A stretch of 64,000 bases of DNA from Spongiactinospora rosea (GTDB lineage: Bacteria; Actinomycetota; Actinomycetes; Streptosporangiales; Streptosporangiaceae): contig NZ_QMEY01000030.1 in assembly GCF_003315795.1 (NCBI RefSeq), positions 37,615-101,614 on the forward strand, given 5' to 3'. Below the pieces are notes generated by a model. The model was not told where the DNA came from, made no database searches, and saw only the letters and a list, made by a program, of their open reading frames with translations. This document shows positions 26,507-34,788 of the stretch, in pieces. Position 1 is the stretch's first letter; each line of letters begins with the position of its first letter. The position numbers were made by a program, and so were the translations under genes.

Positions 26507-27156
26507 CCGGCACCCCTGTCCGGCTGCTGATCGCCGACGACCACCCTGTTGTCAGAGATGGGCTGAGCGGCATGTTCGCTTCCGCGCCCGGATTCGAGGT
26601 ACTGGGTGCGGCCTCTGACGGCGCTGACGTGGTACGGCTGGCCCAGGAACTGCGGCCCGACGTGATCCTGATGGACCTGCGCATGCCGCGCATGGACGGG
26701 CTGGCCGCGATCAACGAGTTGACCCGGCTCGGCGTCACCGCGCGCGTACTGGTGCTGACGACCTACGATTCCGACACCGACGTCCTGCCGGCGATCGAGG
26801 CGGGCGCGACCGGCTACCTGCTCAAGGACTCCCCCCGGGCGGACCTGCTGCGTGGCGCGCGGGCCGCGGCCAGGGGCGAGAGCGTGCTGTCCCCCTCGGT
26901 GGCGGCCCGGCTGATGAACCGGATGCGGGCACCCGCGCCGCAGCCGCTCAGCCCCCGCGAGCTGGAGGTCCTCGAACTCGTGGCGGCCGGGAACACCAAC
27001 CGCGAGGCGGCCGTCCGCCTGTTCATCACGGAGGCCACCGTCAAGTCCCACCTGCTGAACATCTACACCAAGCTCGGCGTGAACGACCGCGCCGCCGCCG
27101 TCACCGAGGCTTTCAACCTCGGCCTGCTCGTTCCGCGAACACCCGGAGAGCCGTGA
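26503..27156 (+). CDS. NarL/LuxR-type response regulator
   Basis: A 217-residue two-domain regulator. The receiver has acidic residues in IADDHPVVRDG, phospho-acceptor aspartate in VILMDLRMPRMDG and the lysine in YLLKDSPR. The LuxR helix-turn-helix is LSPRELEVLELVAAGN followed by TVKSHLLNIYTKLGV. Overlaps the kinase gene by four bases, so both are made together. Likely activates the ABC exporter operon. Confidence 0.95.
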   Translation: MTGTPVRLLIADDHPVVRDGLSGMFASAPGFEVLGAASDGADVVRLAQELRPDVILMDLRMPRMDGLAAINELTRLGVTARVLVLTTYDSDTDVLPAIEAGATGYLLKDSPRADLLRGARAAARGESVLSPSVAARLMNRMRAPAPQPLSPRELEVLELVAAGNTNREAAVRLFITEATVKSHLLNIYTKLGVNDRAAAVTEAFNLGLLVPRTPGEP

Positions 27157-27245
27157 CCCGCAGACTCCGCTCAGGTGTTGAATCGGAGAACTCACGGTCG
27201 TCGCCGGTCAGGTTCGCCGGCCTCGACGCGGCGGCTCGGCGATGG

Positions 27246-27863
27246 TCAGGACGTCGGGGGCGCCGAAGCGGTCGATCTGGAGGGGCGCCACATCGGGAAC
27301 ATCGGCGGGCCGTCGGGCATGAAGATCGGGTCGCCGAGGTCCTGATAGCCGTGGCGCAGGTAGAGCCTGCGGCTGCGGGTGCTGCTGGCCTCCAAATATG
27401 CGGGTATGCCCGCTTCGTCGAGCTTGCGGTGGTACTCCGCGAGCAGCCGGGTCCCCGTCCTCCGCCCCTGGTGCCCAGGGAGCACCGCGAGGAACGCCAG
27501 GTAGTGGTGCGGGTCCTGTGGGTGGCGCTTGTCCATCTCCTCCTCCATCCGCCTGATGCGCTCCGCGTGGGGACCGGCGAACGCCTCCACCCGGGCGTCC
27601 CGGTCGGGGATCTCGGGAAGCGGCTCGGCCCCCTTGGGGAACCACACGGCCACGGCGGACATGTCGGCCGTCGCGTGGACCTCGCCGTGGACGAGAGCGT
27701 TCTCGGCGGCCATGGAGAACAAGGGGGGCATCACGCGGCGGCGGTCGTCGTCCGGTGGGATCGACCAGGCCGAGATCTCCTGCTCGTGGAAGGAGGTGGC
27801 GATGATCGCGCCGATGGTCTCGGCGACTCCGGGACCGTTCTGAACGCGAATGATCTCTGTCAT
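27246..27863 (-). CDS. GNAT-family N-acetyltransferase
   Basis: A 205-residue GNAT protein starting at ATG 27863, which overlaps the permease stop by four bases; the same frame stays open much further upstream inside the permease gene but is not coding there. Acetyl-CoA-binding segment HYLAFLAVLPGHQGRRTGTR and the following AYLEASSTRSRRLYLRHGY fit the actinobacterial group of small-molecule acetyltransferases. Substrate unknown; the neighbouring amino-acid permease suggests an amine or amino acid (inference). Confidence 0.9.
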   Translation of the reverse strand: MTEIIRVQNGPGVAETIGAIIATSFHEQEISAWSIPPDDDRRRVMPPLFSMAAENALVHGEVHATADMSAVAVWFPKGAEPLPEIPDRDARVEAFAGPHAERIRRMEEEMDKRHPQDPHHYLAFLAVLPGHQGRRTGTRLLAEYHRKLDEAGIPAYLEASSTRSRRLYLRHGYQDLGDPIFMPDGPPMFPMWRPSRSTASAPPTS

Positions 27864-29332
27864 TCGGTCCCTCCCACGGCAGACTGGGCGCCCCTCCCGA
27901 TGTTCGCGTACACCTGGGGCCGGTTGGCCCGCAGGGCGAGTCCCCATATGACGCCGAGCCCCACGGCGACGACGTAGACGAAGGGCATGATCCAGCGCAG
28001 AGGGGAGTCGGGCGCCACCCCGAGCACGACGTCGAAGTTGGCTATGACGAGCGCGATGACCACGATCAGCAGGACCGAGGAGACGCCCGGGGCGATCCTG
28101 GCCCGCCAGGCGTTCTCCTCGTGGTGGTTCGTGGCGAAGAAGACCAGCACGGAGATGGAGGTGGCCGCGAGCAGTATGAGCAGGCCCAGGCCGCCGAACG
28201 ACCCAACGGTGAAGAACAGCTGGACGACCGGATCCAGGCCGAGGACCGCGTATATGACGATCGTGGCCAGCGCGATGACACTCTGCGTCAGCGAGCCGTT
28301 GATCGGCGCACCGGTCCGGGGGGAAGTGCGGCCGAAGGCCTCGGGCAGAACCCTCTCCCTGCCGAGGGCGAAGATGTACCGGGAGATCGTGTTGTGGAAG
28401 GCGATCAGCGCGGCAAGGAGGCTCGTCACGAAGAGGAGGGAGCCGATGGTGGCGAGGGTCGCGCCCAGATGCTGCCCGGCCAGGTTGAACAACAGGGCCG
28501 AACTCTGCTGGCGAGAGGTCTCGGCGATCTTGTCCGAGCCGATCGGCACGGTCATCGCCCAGGACGAAACGGCGTAGAGGCCGGAGATGACGGCGAGTGC
28601 GACATAGGTCGCGATCGGCACCGTGCGCCTCGGGTCCTTGGTCTCCTCGGAGAACACCACCGACGCCTCGAAGCCCGCGAAGGACGCCATGCAGATCGCG
28701 ACCACCGCACCGACCCCGGGGACGAAAAGGCTGGACGGGGCGAAGACGTCCAGGCTGTAGCCCGAGGCCGCCGGGTTGATCAGGTCCGCGATGTCGAACA
28801 CGACGATGACGGCTATCTCCGTCAGCAGCAGGACCGCCAGGACCTTCCCGTTCACGTCGACCCGCATGAGGCCGAGCACCCCGGTCAGCGCCCAGGCGAC
28901 CAGTCCGATGACCCACCAGGGCGGAGCGAATCCGAACCAGTCGTCGATCAGCGGCTGGGCTGCCGCACCGATCATGCCGTAGAGACCCACCTGGAGCGGG
29001 TTGTAGGCCAGCAACGCGACCCACGCGGTCGCCACCCCCACCGGCCTGCCGAGTCCTCTCGCGGTGTACGCGTAGAACGCCCCGGCGTTGACGACGTAAC
29101 GGGCCATCGTCACGTAGCCGACGGCGAACAGACCCAGGATGCCCCCGATCAGGAGGTAGGCGAGCGGCACGCCCGTCACGCCGGTCGCGGCGTAGGCGGC
29201 GGTCACCGAGCCGCCGATGACGGTCAGCGGCGCCGCCGCCGAGATGACGAAGAACATCACCGATGGGACACCGAGGCGGTCCTCGGCGAGCGCGGCGGAA
29301 ACGGCGCCGGCCCTTCGTTCTGTCACTGACAT
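27860..29332 (-). CDS. APC-family amino acid permease
   Basis: A 490-residue membrane protein with about 12-13 helices. FVISAAAPLTVIGGSV in helix 1 and the conserved helix 6-7 block FAGFEASVVFSEETKDPRRTVP identify the amino acid-polyamine-organocation superfamily. Probably a proton-coupled importer or exchanger of an amino acid or amine. ATG 29332 was chosen because AGGAGG sits seven bases upstream; the ATG at 29338 touches the ribosome site. Middle gene of a GPP34-permease-GNAT operon. Confidence 0.92.
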   Translation of the reverse strand: MSVTERRAGAVSAALAEDRLGVPSVMFFVISAAAPLTVIGGSVTAAYAATGVTGVPLAYLLIGGILGLFAVGYVTMARYVVNAGAFYAYTARGLGRPVGVATAWVALLAYNPLQVGLYGMIGAAAQPLIDDWFGFAPPWWVIGLVAWALTGVLGLMRVDVNGKVLAVLLLTEIAVIVVFDIADLINPAASGYSLDVFAPSSLFVPGVGAVVAICMASFAGFEASVVFSEETKDPRRTVPIATYVALAVISGLYAVSSWAMTVPIGSDKIAETSRQQSSALLFNLAGQHLGATLATIGSLLFVTSLLAALIAFHNTISRYIFALGRERVLPEAFGRTSPRTGAPINGSLTQSVIALATIVIYAVLGLDPVVQLFFTVGSFGGLGLLILLAATSISVLVFFATNHHEENAWRARIAPGVSSVLLIVVIALVIANFDVVLGVAPDSPLRWIMPFVYVVAVGLGVIWGLALRANRPQVYANIGRGAQSAVGGTE

Positions 29333-29360
29333 TGGCATCCTCCTGATGAGGGGGGCGGGT

Positions 29361-30059
29361 TCATCGGGGGCTGATGGTGGAGTTGCCTACGGCCGCCTCG
29401 GTCTGCGCGATCAGTTCCTGAAGCGGCGCCGGGAGGGCGGCGATCGCATCAGAGACGTATCTCCGGTTCTGCTCCCACAGGACCAACCGGCTGCCTCCGG
29501 TCGCGACGAGCAGCCCCAGCAGGACACTGTCCTGAACGTTGAGCGGCTCATCGCGGTCGATCGCCAGGTTGACGCGTCCCCTGGACAGCGCCGCGGTGCT
29601 CGCGTTGACCGGTGCCTGCCTCCGCGACAGCCGTCTGACCGCAGACGGGCGCAGCAGCCCGTCGGCGGTCATCCGGGCCGCCACGTCGGTGGCCGCCGTA
29701 CGGGCGAGGAACTGCAGCCAGGTACGGAATCGATGCGAAGGTTCCGCGATGATGTGGTTCAGGGCGGTCCTGGTGAGCGCGTCGGCGGGCGGCGTCGCGT
29801 CGAGAACGACGAGCCGTGTCCGCCCCGCCGCCGATGCCAAGGTCGTCCGCCCGGCGAGCATCAGCTCTCCCAGGATGGCAGCGGCCAACCCCAAGCCGGT
29901 CAGGCGGGCATGAAGCCTCATCCGGCCGGACACGTTGTCATGCACGGCGAAGAACAGGTCGTCGGCTAATCGGGTTCTTGAAAGGTCGACTCCGGCCACG
30001 AACGGCGATCGTATAGCTAAATCATTAAATCTGTCATTACTCGAACGAGGGTCCGGCAT
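29361..30059 (-). CDS. GPP34 (GOLPH3/VPS74-like) family protein
   Basis: About 232 residues. RTRLADDLFFAVHDNVSGRM and the following LGLAAAILGELMLAGR are the conserved N-terminus of the GPP34 family, relatives of the eukaryotic Golgi phosphoprotein that binds PI4P. Actinobacteria carry many copies of unknown function, possibly membrane-associated. The start is uncertain: ATG 30059 is given, GTG 29999 (VAGVDLSRTR) is equally possible, and neither has a good ribosome site. Ends 28 bases before the permease start, so it is probably co-transcribed with it. Confidence 0.85.
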   Translation of the reverse strand: MPDPRSSNDRFNDLAIRSPFVAGVDLSRTRLADDLFFAVHDNVSGRMRLHARLTGLGLAAAILGELMLAGRTTLASAAGRTRLVVLDATPPADALTRTALNHIIAEPSHRFRTWLQFLARTAATDVAARMTADGLLRPSAVRRLSRRQAPVNASTAALSRGRVNLAIDRDEPLNVQDSVLLGLLVATGGSRLVLWEQNRRYVSDAIAALPAPLQELIAQTEAAVGNSTISPR

Positions 30060-30581
30060 CGGGTAAAGGCCGACCGGCAAGAAGTGAAGAAACGGACAGA
30101 TAGCCAATGACCTGGAGTTATGCCTTGCGGACATCGCCCTGCTGCGCCATCGCTGTGAAGGATCACGCCGGACCTGTCCAGGTACCGGCATGGCAGGTGT
30201 AGTTCTTCAACATTTGCGCCTCCCCCGTGTACGTCTACAACCTGGAGATATCCGTGCCGGTTACGGACGAGCGGATGGATGTGCAGGCGACCCGCCGGTT
30301 AGAGGAAGGCCCTGGAGCGCGACGCTCCACTGACGGTGGGAGGCGGAGCTCTTCGCATGGTGGAACGCGCATGGCGGCCCCTCGCTTCGCGACCGGGACT
30401 GGACATGACCGATCAAAATGGCAATGGCCTGAACTCAAGAGCGCCGCCGCCGCGTGGCACCAGGTCATGGGCCACGCCGCGCAGGTGTCCGCGCTCGCCG
30501 CGAAGGCCGGACACCACGAAGATGACGCTTACCACCGGGTACATGGCGGCGCGGGACAAGCTCCCCGCCGCCGCCGACTAA
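30060..30581. other. Non-coding or decayed DNA upstream of the GPP34 gene
   Basis: About 520 bases. The AT-rich part 30005-30060 probably holds the GPP34 promoter. The rest has short open frames with no ribosome site or family resemblance, and it runs directly into an integrase relic, so it may be decayed mobile DNA. Confidence 0.4.
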
Positions 30582-30710
30582 CACGGCAGATGGTACGTCG
30601 CTGTCCAAGTCGACGGGCTCAGCGGACGACGCGAACGCTTCCGGCGCGGCGGCTACGCCACCGCCGGCGAGACTCAGCGAGCCTTCCGGACAGTCGGCAA
30701 CATGAGCTGA
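30582..30710 (+). pseudogene. Tyrosine recombinase (integrase) N-terminal fragment
   Basis: Right after an in-frame stop, 42 codons read GRWYVAVQVDGLSGRRERFR and then RGGYATAGETQRAF, the arm-type (AP2-like) DNA-binding domain that starts many actinophage and ICE integrases. The core-binding and catalytic domains are absent and a TGA follows. A different integrase remnant (C-terminal end) lies at 60135-60287. Confidence 0.55.
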
Positions 30711-30734
30711 CAGAAGTCTGGAGGAGGTAGGGAC

Positions 30735-30871
30735 GTGACGAGGCGTCGCAGGCAGTTCTCACCCGAGTTCGAACAAGACGCCTTCTTCGCAGCCGATCAT
30801 CGATGACGCTCGCCAAATACGAGCTGATCGATGCGGAGAAGGCGCATCAGTCGATCGCGCGGATGTGCCCC
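30735..30871 (+). mobile_element. IS3-family element relic (orfA start fused to orfB start)
   Basis: GTG 30735, after GGAGGTAGGGAC, opens a 23-codon frame MTRRRRQFSPEFEQDAFF, the usual beginning of IS3 OrfA. Its TGA (30804-30806) overlaps ATG 30803, which starts MTLAKYELIDAEKAHQSIARM, the usual beginning of IS3 OrfB. Everything between (most of OrfA) and after (~ residue 23 of OrfB) is missing, so this is an internally deleted, dead element. Confidence 0.6.
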
Positions 30872-31145
30872 GGCGCGTTCGAGCCGGATCAGCTCGATGA
30901 CCTCTCTCGCCTCCCTCTGGTCGGCGCCGGTCAGCTCGGTCACCGCGCGCTCCAGGTGCGAGAGATGAAGGGTTTTGAGGGGCCTGAAGGGAGGGGGTCT
31001 GTGTTTCCCGGACGCGTTGAGCGGAGACCTCAGACCCTTTGGCGGCAAAAGGAACGTCGCGCTAAACCGAGTCGGTGACGGCCACGCTGCCGGGTGGAGG
31101 CGTCGCGACCGGCGCCGTAGGCCCCGCCGCTGTCGCGCTTTCCAG

Positions 31146-31370
31146 TTATTGCCGGTTGACGTCCTCGTCCGGGACATAGCGAAGGATGTCGCCGGGCTGG
31201 CAGTCGAGGGCTTTGCAGATGGCGTCCAGGGTGCTGAAGCGGATTGCCTTCCCACGGCCATTCTTCAGGACGGAGATGTTCGCGGCGGAGATGTTCACCG
31301 CGGTGACGAACTCGCCGACGGACATCTTGCGTCGGGCCAGCTGGACGTCGATGTCGACGATGATGCTCAT
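31146..31370 (-). CDS. Small XRE/YozG-like helix-turn-helix regulator
   Basis: A 74-residue single-domain HTH protein (IDVQLARRKMSVGEFVTAV, ISAANISVLKNGRGKAIRFS, LDAICKALDCQPGDILRYV), the small Cro-like type that pairs with DUF2975 membrane proteins. The stop of the DUF2975 gene and this ATG share one base (TGATG), so translation is coupled. It probably represses its own operon through the palindromic sequence at the promoter (31865-31885). Confidence 0.93.
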   Translation of the reverse strand: MSIIVDIDVQLARRKMSVGEFVTAVNISAANISVLKNGRGKAIRFSTLDAICKALDCQPGDILRYVPDEDVNRQ

Positions 31371-31867
31371 CAGATCACCTCGTCGAGTTCGGTGCGCAGC
31401 GCGATGGCCTGCACCAGCAGGTGCCGGCCGACAAGGGTGAGGAGGAGCAACACCACGCCCGCCGCGACGCCGCCGGCCGAGCCGAGCCAAAGGCCGAGAG
31501 TCTCCATGCCGTCGGTCGGGGAGGGGATGTCGGCGAACGTCACGAACAGAAAGAGGCCGAGGGTGACCACGGTGGCTGCAGCTGCGACCCCGACGCCGAC
31601 GTTGACCCAGGTCAACGTGGGACCGGCGAACAGGGTGCCGGCACCCGCCCGCCCGAGCAGGAAGATCAGCGCGACGAGCCCGACCTGGACGCAAGCGATG
31701 AAGATGATCGCGGCTGTCACCAGGGGCGTCTCCAGCGGCGCGTACGGCGGGAAAGCGGCGACCTCGTCGGCGGCGACGGTTGGGATGATGACGATCTGCG
31801 CGTAGAGGCCGACGATCACCGCGAAGCCGAAGCACAGCTGCAGGAGGGAGGCGAGGGTCCGAGACAT
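31370..31867 (-). CDS. DUF2975 membrane protein
   Basis: A 165-residue protein with four predicted transmembrane helices (~5-28, 50-72, 86-108, 125-150), matching DUF2975. The function of the family is unknown; it is typically found beside a YozG-type HTH gene, as here. A good sigma-70-like promoter places the transcription start at or next to the A of the ATG, so the mRNA is probably leaderless. Confidence 0.9.
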   Translation of the reverse strand: MSRTLASLLQLCFGFAVIVGLYAQIVIIPTVAADEVAAFPPYAPLETPLVTAAIIFIACVQVGLVALIFLLGRAGAGTLFAGPTLTWVNVGVGVAAAATVVTLGLFLFVTFADIPSPTDGMETLGLWLGSAGGVAAGVVLLLLTLVGRHLLVQAIALRTELDEVI

Positions 31868-31902
31868 ATATCGATAATCGATGCCTATTTATCGTTTGTC
31901 AA
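31868..31902 (-). promoter_or_regulatory. Leaderless promoter with palindromic operator for the DUF2975-HTH operon
   Basis: On the minus strand, TTGACA (31902-31897), a 17-base spacer and GATTAT (31879-31874), followed after six bases by the ATG. The palindrome TATCGATA overlaps the region between -10 and start, with a second ATCGAT next to it, so a repressor bound here would block polymerase. The HTH protein encoded in the operon is the obvious candidate. Confidence 0.75.
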
Positions 31903-32222
31903 GCGCGCACCGGGCATCGGCCTGCCGCAGGGCAACTTCTTCGTGCCGCCTATCGGCATTGGCCGGCCGAACTCTGCCGCAGAGACCGGAGTTTCGCTCG
32001 GGATGATGTACCGGCGGCGGTCGAAGCGGTGGACCGACGTTGGTGTGCGCGACGAGCTGCAACGGTGGGACGGGGTTGCATCGCATCGACTGGGTGTCGC
32101 GTGGCGGTGGACGGTAGTCACCTCGACGCGTGAGAAAGGGTTCCGGCGCGGGTCGGTCACCGTCGGCCATCCCGGCCACCTGCCCGAGTGGGCCGCCCAG
32201 CACGAGCCGCCGCTGGAGCGGG
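31903..32222. other. Intergenic stretch, no clear gene
   Basis: About 320 bases between the DUF2975 promoter and a serine-hydrolase relic. Open frames on both strands look random; no RNA gene or repeat was recognised. Confidence 0.4.
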
Positions 32223-32540
32223 TTCGTCGCGTACGCCATGGTGAACGAGGTGATCCGGCGGGTGGCCGGGCAGTCGTTGCAGCAGGTGTACGACGAGCGC
32301 ATCCGCATCCCGTACGGACCGCACCTCTACCTGGGGCTGCCCGAGGCCGAGGAGGAGCGGTTCCGGCCGGTCCAGCGGTGGACGGCCACGCCGGAGCAGG
32401 AGGCCGCGTTCTGGTCCGATGTGCCCGGCCCGCACAGCCTCCTCGGCGTCAGGTACGGCCTCAACAGCACTCCGCCGCTGGACCAGGTGGCCTTCGCCAA
32501 CACCCGCACCGCGCACGCGCTCGGGTCGCCCCGCGTGCCT
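32223..32540 (+). pseudogene. Beta-lactamase-fold serine hydrolase fragment
   Basis: In the frame from 32223, AYAMVNEVIRRVAGQSLQQV followed by YGPHLYLGLPEAEEERF resembles the mid-section of class C beta-lactamase/EstB-type serine hydrolases, in the region just after the YAN motif. The nucleophile SxxK motif upstream and the C-terminal half are not present in any frame. A truncated remnant. Confidence 0.5.
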
Positions 32541-32590
32541 GGTGCCGGACGCGGGACACGCGACCTCCTGTGTCGTGCCGGATCACCGGC

Positions 32591-33397
32591 TCATGCCTTG
32601 GCGGCCAGTGGTCGCCACGCGTTCCAGGTGTCGAGCCGCTGCCGGTAGGCGGCTTCGACGACGGGATAGGGGTAGGTGCCGAGGAAGAGCCGCAGGGGCG
32701 GATCGTCGGCGTCGATCAGTTCGAGGATGACGTCGGCGGTGGCCCGGGGGTCCTGTGGTGCGCGGGCGGTCGCGCCGGCCTGGCGGGCGCGGCGGATCGG
32801 TTCGTAGGCGGGGAGGGGTTCGGTGTGGACCGCGGACGCGCCGGACCAGTCGGTGCCGTACGGGCCGGGTTCGACGATCGTGACGCGGATGCCGAGCGGG
32901 CCGACCTCCTGGGCGAGCGCTTCGCTCATCCCCTCCAGCGCCCACTTGGAGGCGTTGTACAGCCCGAGGGTAGGGAAGGCGGCCAGGCCGCCGAGGCTGG
33001 ACACCTGCACGATGTGCCCGCCGCCTCGGGCGCGCATCAGCGGCAGCGCGGCCTGGGTCACCCAGAGCGGGCCGAGCAGGTTGGTGTCGAGCTGGGCACG
33101 GGCCTGCTCTTCCGTGACCTCTTCGACCATCCCGAACAGGCCGTAGCCCGCGTTGTTCACGACCACGTCGAGGTGGCCGAAGGCGTCGGCGGCCCGCCCT
33201 ACCGCGGCGGTGGCGGCGGCCCGGTCGGTGACGTCGAGGTGGAGCGGCAGGACGCTGTCCCCGTACGCCTCGACGAGGGGCAGCAGGGCTTCGGGGCGGC
33301 GTGCCGTGGCGGCGACGCGGTCGCCGCGGGCGAGGGCGGCTTCGGCCCAGATGCGGCCGAAGCCGCGGGACGCGCCGGTGATGAACCAGGTCTTCAT
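32591..33397 (-). CDS. SDR-family oxidoreductase
   Basis: A 268-residue short-chain dehydrogenase: TGASRGFG (8-15), NNAGYG (~84), catalytic serine in QVSSLGG, YNASKWALEG with the Tyr/Lys pair, and VEPGPYGTDW. It belongs to the group that often sits divergent from an MmyB-type regulator in actinomycetes. Start ATG 33397 follows GGTGGAGGC; a longer frame to 33436 is less likely. Substrate unknown. Confidence 0.92.
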   Translation of the reverse strand: MKTWFITGASRGFGRIWAEAALARGDRVAATARRPEALLPLVEAYGDSVLPLHLDVTDRAAATAAVGRAADAFGHLDVVVNNAGYGLFGMVEEVTEEQARAQLDTNLLGPLWVTQAALPLMRARGGGHIVQVSSLGGLAAFPTLGLYNASKWALEGMSEALAQEVGPLGIRVTIVEPGPYGTDWSGASAVHTEPLPAYEPIRRARQAGATARAPQDPRATADVILELIDADDPPLRLFLGTYPYPVVEAAYRQRLDTWNAWRPLAAKA

Positions 33398-33459
33398 GCC
33401 TCCACCCTGCGCGGTCCACCGGCGTCCAGCCAGCACCCCGGCGGGGTTACCCTTCGGAT

Positions 33460-34245
33460 ATGGCGAGCGACAACGCCTTGGGGGAATTCCTGAAGGCCAG
33501 GCGGGGACGGGTTCCGCCGTCGCGGGCGAACCCGCCCGCCGTCGGCCGGCGCCGGGTGGCGGGGCTGCGCAGAGACGAGCTGGCCGGCTTGGCCGGCATC
33601 AGCGAGCCGTACCTGACCCGGCTGGAGCAGGGCATCGACCGGCACCCGTCACCGCAGGTGCTGCGGGCCCTCGCGCGGGCGCTGGAACTGGACGCCGACG
33701 CCTCGGCGTACCTGCTGGCCCTCGCCGCCCCCGACCCCGTACGGCCGCCGGAGACCGAGGTCGGCGCGGACGTGCATCGGCTGCTCGACATGTGGGCGGG
33801 CACTCCGGCGTACACGCGCAACCGGCGGTTCGACGTGCTGGGCGCCAACAAGTGGGCCCGCGCGCTCGCCCCGATGTACGAGCCCGGGCACAACCTGGCG
33901 CGGGAGGTGTTCCTCCGTCCCGAGGCCCACCGGCTGTTCCCCGACTGGCAGCAGATCGCCGCGCAGACGGCCGCGGCCCTGCGTGCCGAGTCCGACCCGC
34001 GCGATCCCAGGACCGCGCGGCTCGTGGCCGAGTTGGAGGCCGACGAGGACTTCCGCCGCCTGTGGGCGCTGCACGACGCGCGCCCCGCCCGCGACGAGCT
34101 CAAACGGTTCGTCCATCCGGTCGTCGGGGAACTCGCCCTGCGGCGGCAGGCCCTCACCGTCGGCGGCGCCGAGCACCAGGTGATCATCGTCTACCAGGCG
34201 ACGCCGGGAAGCCCCTCCGAGTCCGCCCTCGCCCGGCTGATCTGA
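33460..34245 (+). CDS. XRE-family regulator with MmyB-like ligand-binding domain
   Basis: A 261-residue regulator: N-terminal HTH (RRDELAGLAGISEPYLTRLE, residues ~37-60) and a C-terminal MmyB-like PAS-type domain (~100-261) that may bind a fatty acid in characterised relatives. Divergent from the SDR gene across 62 bases, so it most likely controls that gene and itself. Confidence 0.93.
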   Translation: MASDNALGEFLKARRGRVPPSRANPPAVGRRRVAGLRRDELAGLAGISEPYLTRLEQGIDRHPSPQVLRALARALELDADASAYLLALAAPDPVRPPETEVGADVHRLLDMWAGTPAYTRNRRFDVLGANKWARALAPMYEPGHNLAREVFLRPEAHRLFPDWQQIAAQTAAALRAESDPRDPRTARLVAELEADEDFRRLWALHDARPARDELKRFVHPVVGELALRRQALTVGGAEHQVIIVYQATPGSPSESALARLI

Positions 34246-34489
34246 CCCTTTGCCCCGTCCGCCAGGGCCGTAGCACCGACCGCCGAGCACGGCACGTGGG
34301 GGCCAGTCGGCCACGGCCGTCACGACCTGGAACGGCAGGGGCGTACGGCGCGGCCACGGCGGCTGAAGGTCGCGGAGGACGACGCCACAGCTCACACCTG
34401 ACCCAGGTGTCGCCGCTTCCTGAAAACTGACCCCCTACAGGCCCTTGGGTTCTAACACTTGTCGGAACATTCCTTGATCAAATAGGGAT

Positions 34490-34604
34490 GTGTTGATGGC
34501 GAGGCGGGGCAAGAAGCGCGGGCTGGGACTCGAAGCCGAGTACTGGCGCCTGCTGGAGTCCGGTGTGGGCACAGTCGAGGCGTGCAAGCGGCTGGGGATC
34601 TCCC
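34490..34604 (+). pseudogene. IS30-type transposase N-terminal fragment
   Basis: RRGKKRGLGLEAEYWRLLES followed by GVGTVEACKRLGISR matches the N-terminal HTH of actinobacterial IS30-family transposases. Similarity ends at the point where the recognition helix should continue, and the DDE catalytic domain is missing. Only the 5' end of the element remains. Confidence 0.6.
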
Positions 34605-34788
34605 GGAACAGGTTGGCCGTGTCCGTTGACACACTCGCGCCGGAGCCGTTGTCCTTGCGCCCCATGGCCCACCTCGGTAGCCGGCGCCTGGTCGATCGGG
34701 TCCGGCACCGCTACCACAATCGAAGAGCGCCCTTTGACCTGGGCCGAACGACCGGTTGAAAAAGGTTCAGCGGCAGGATGTGATCTTC

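Noticed and set aside
27864..29024. N-terminal extension of the GNAT protein to 29024
   Set aside because: It is a shadow of the APC permease gene; the GNAT domain begins at ATG 27863, which overlaps the permease stop.
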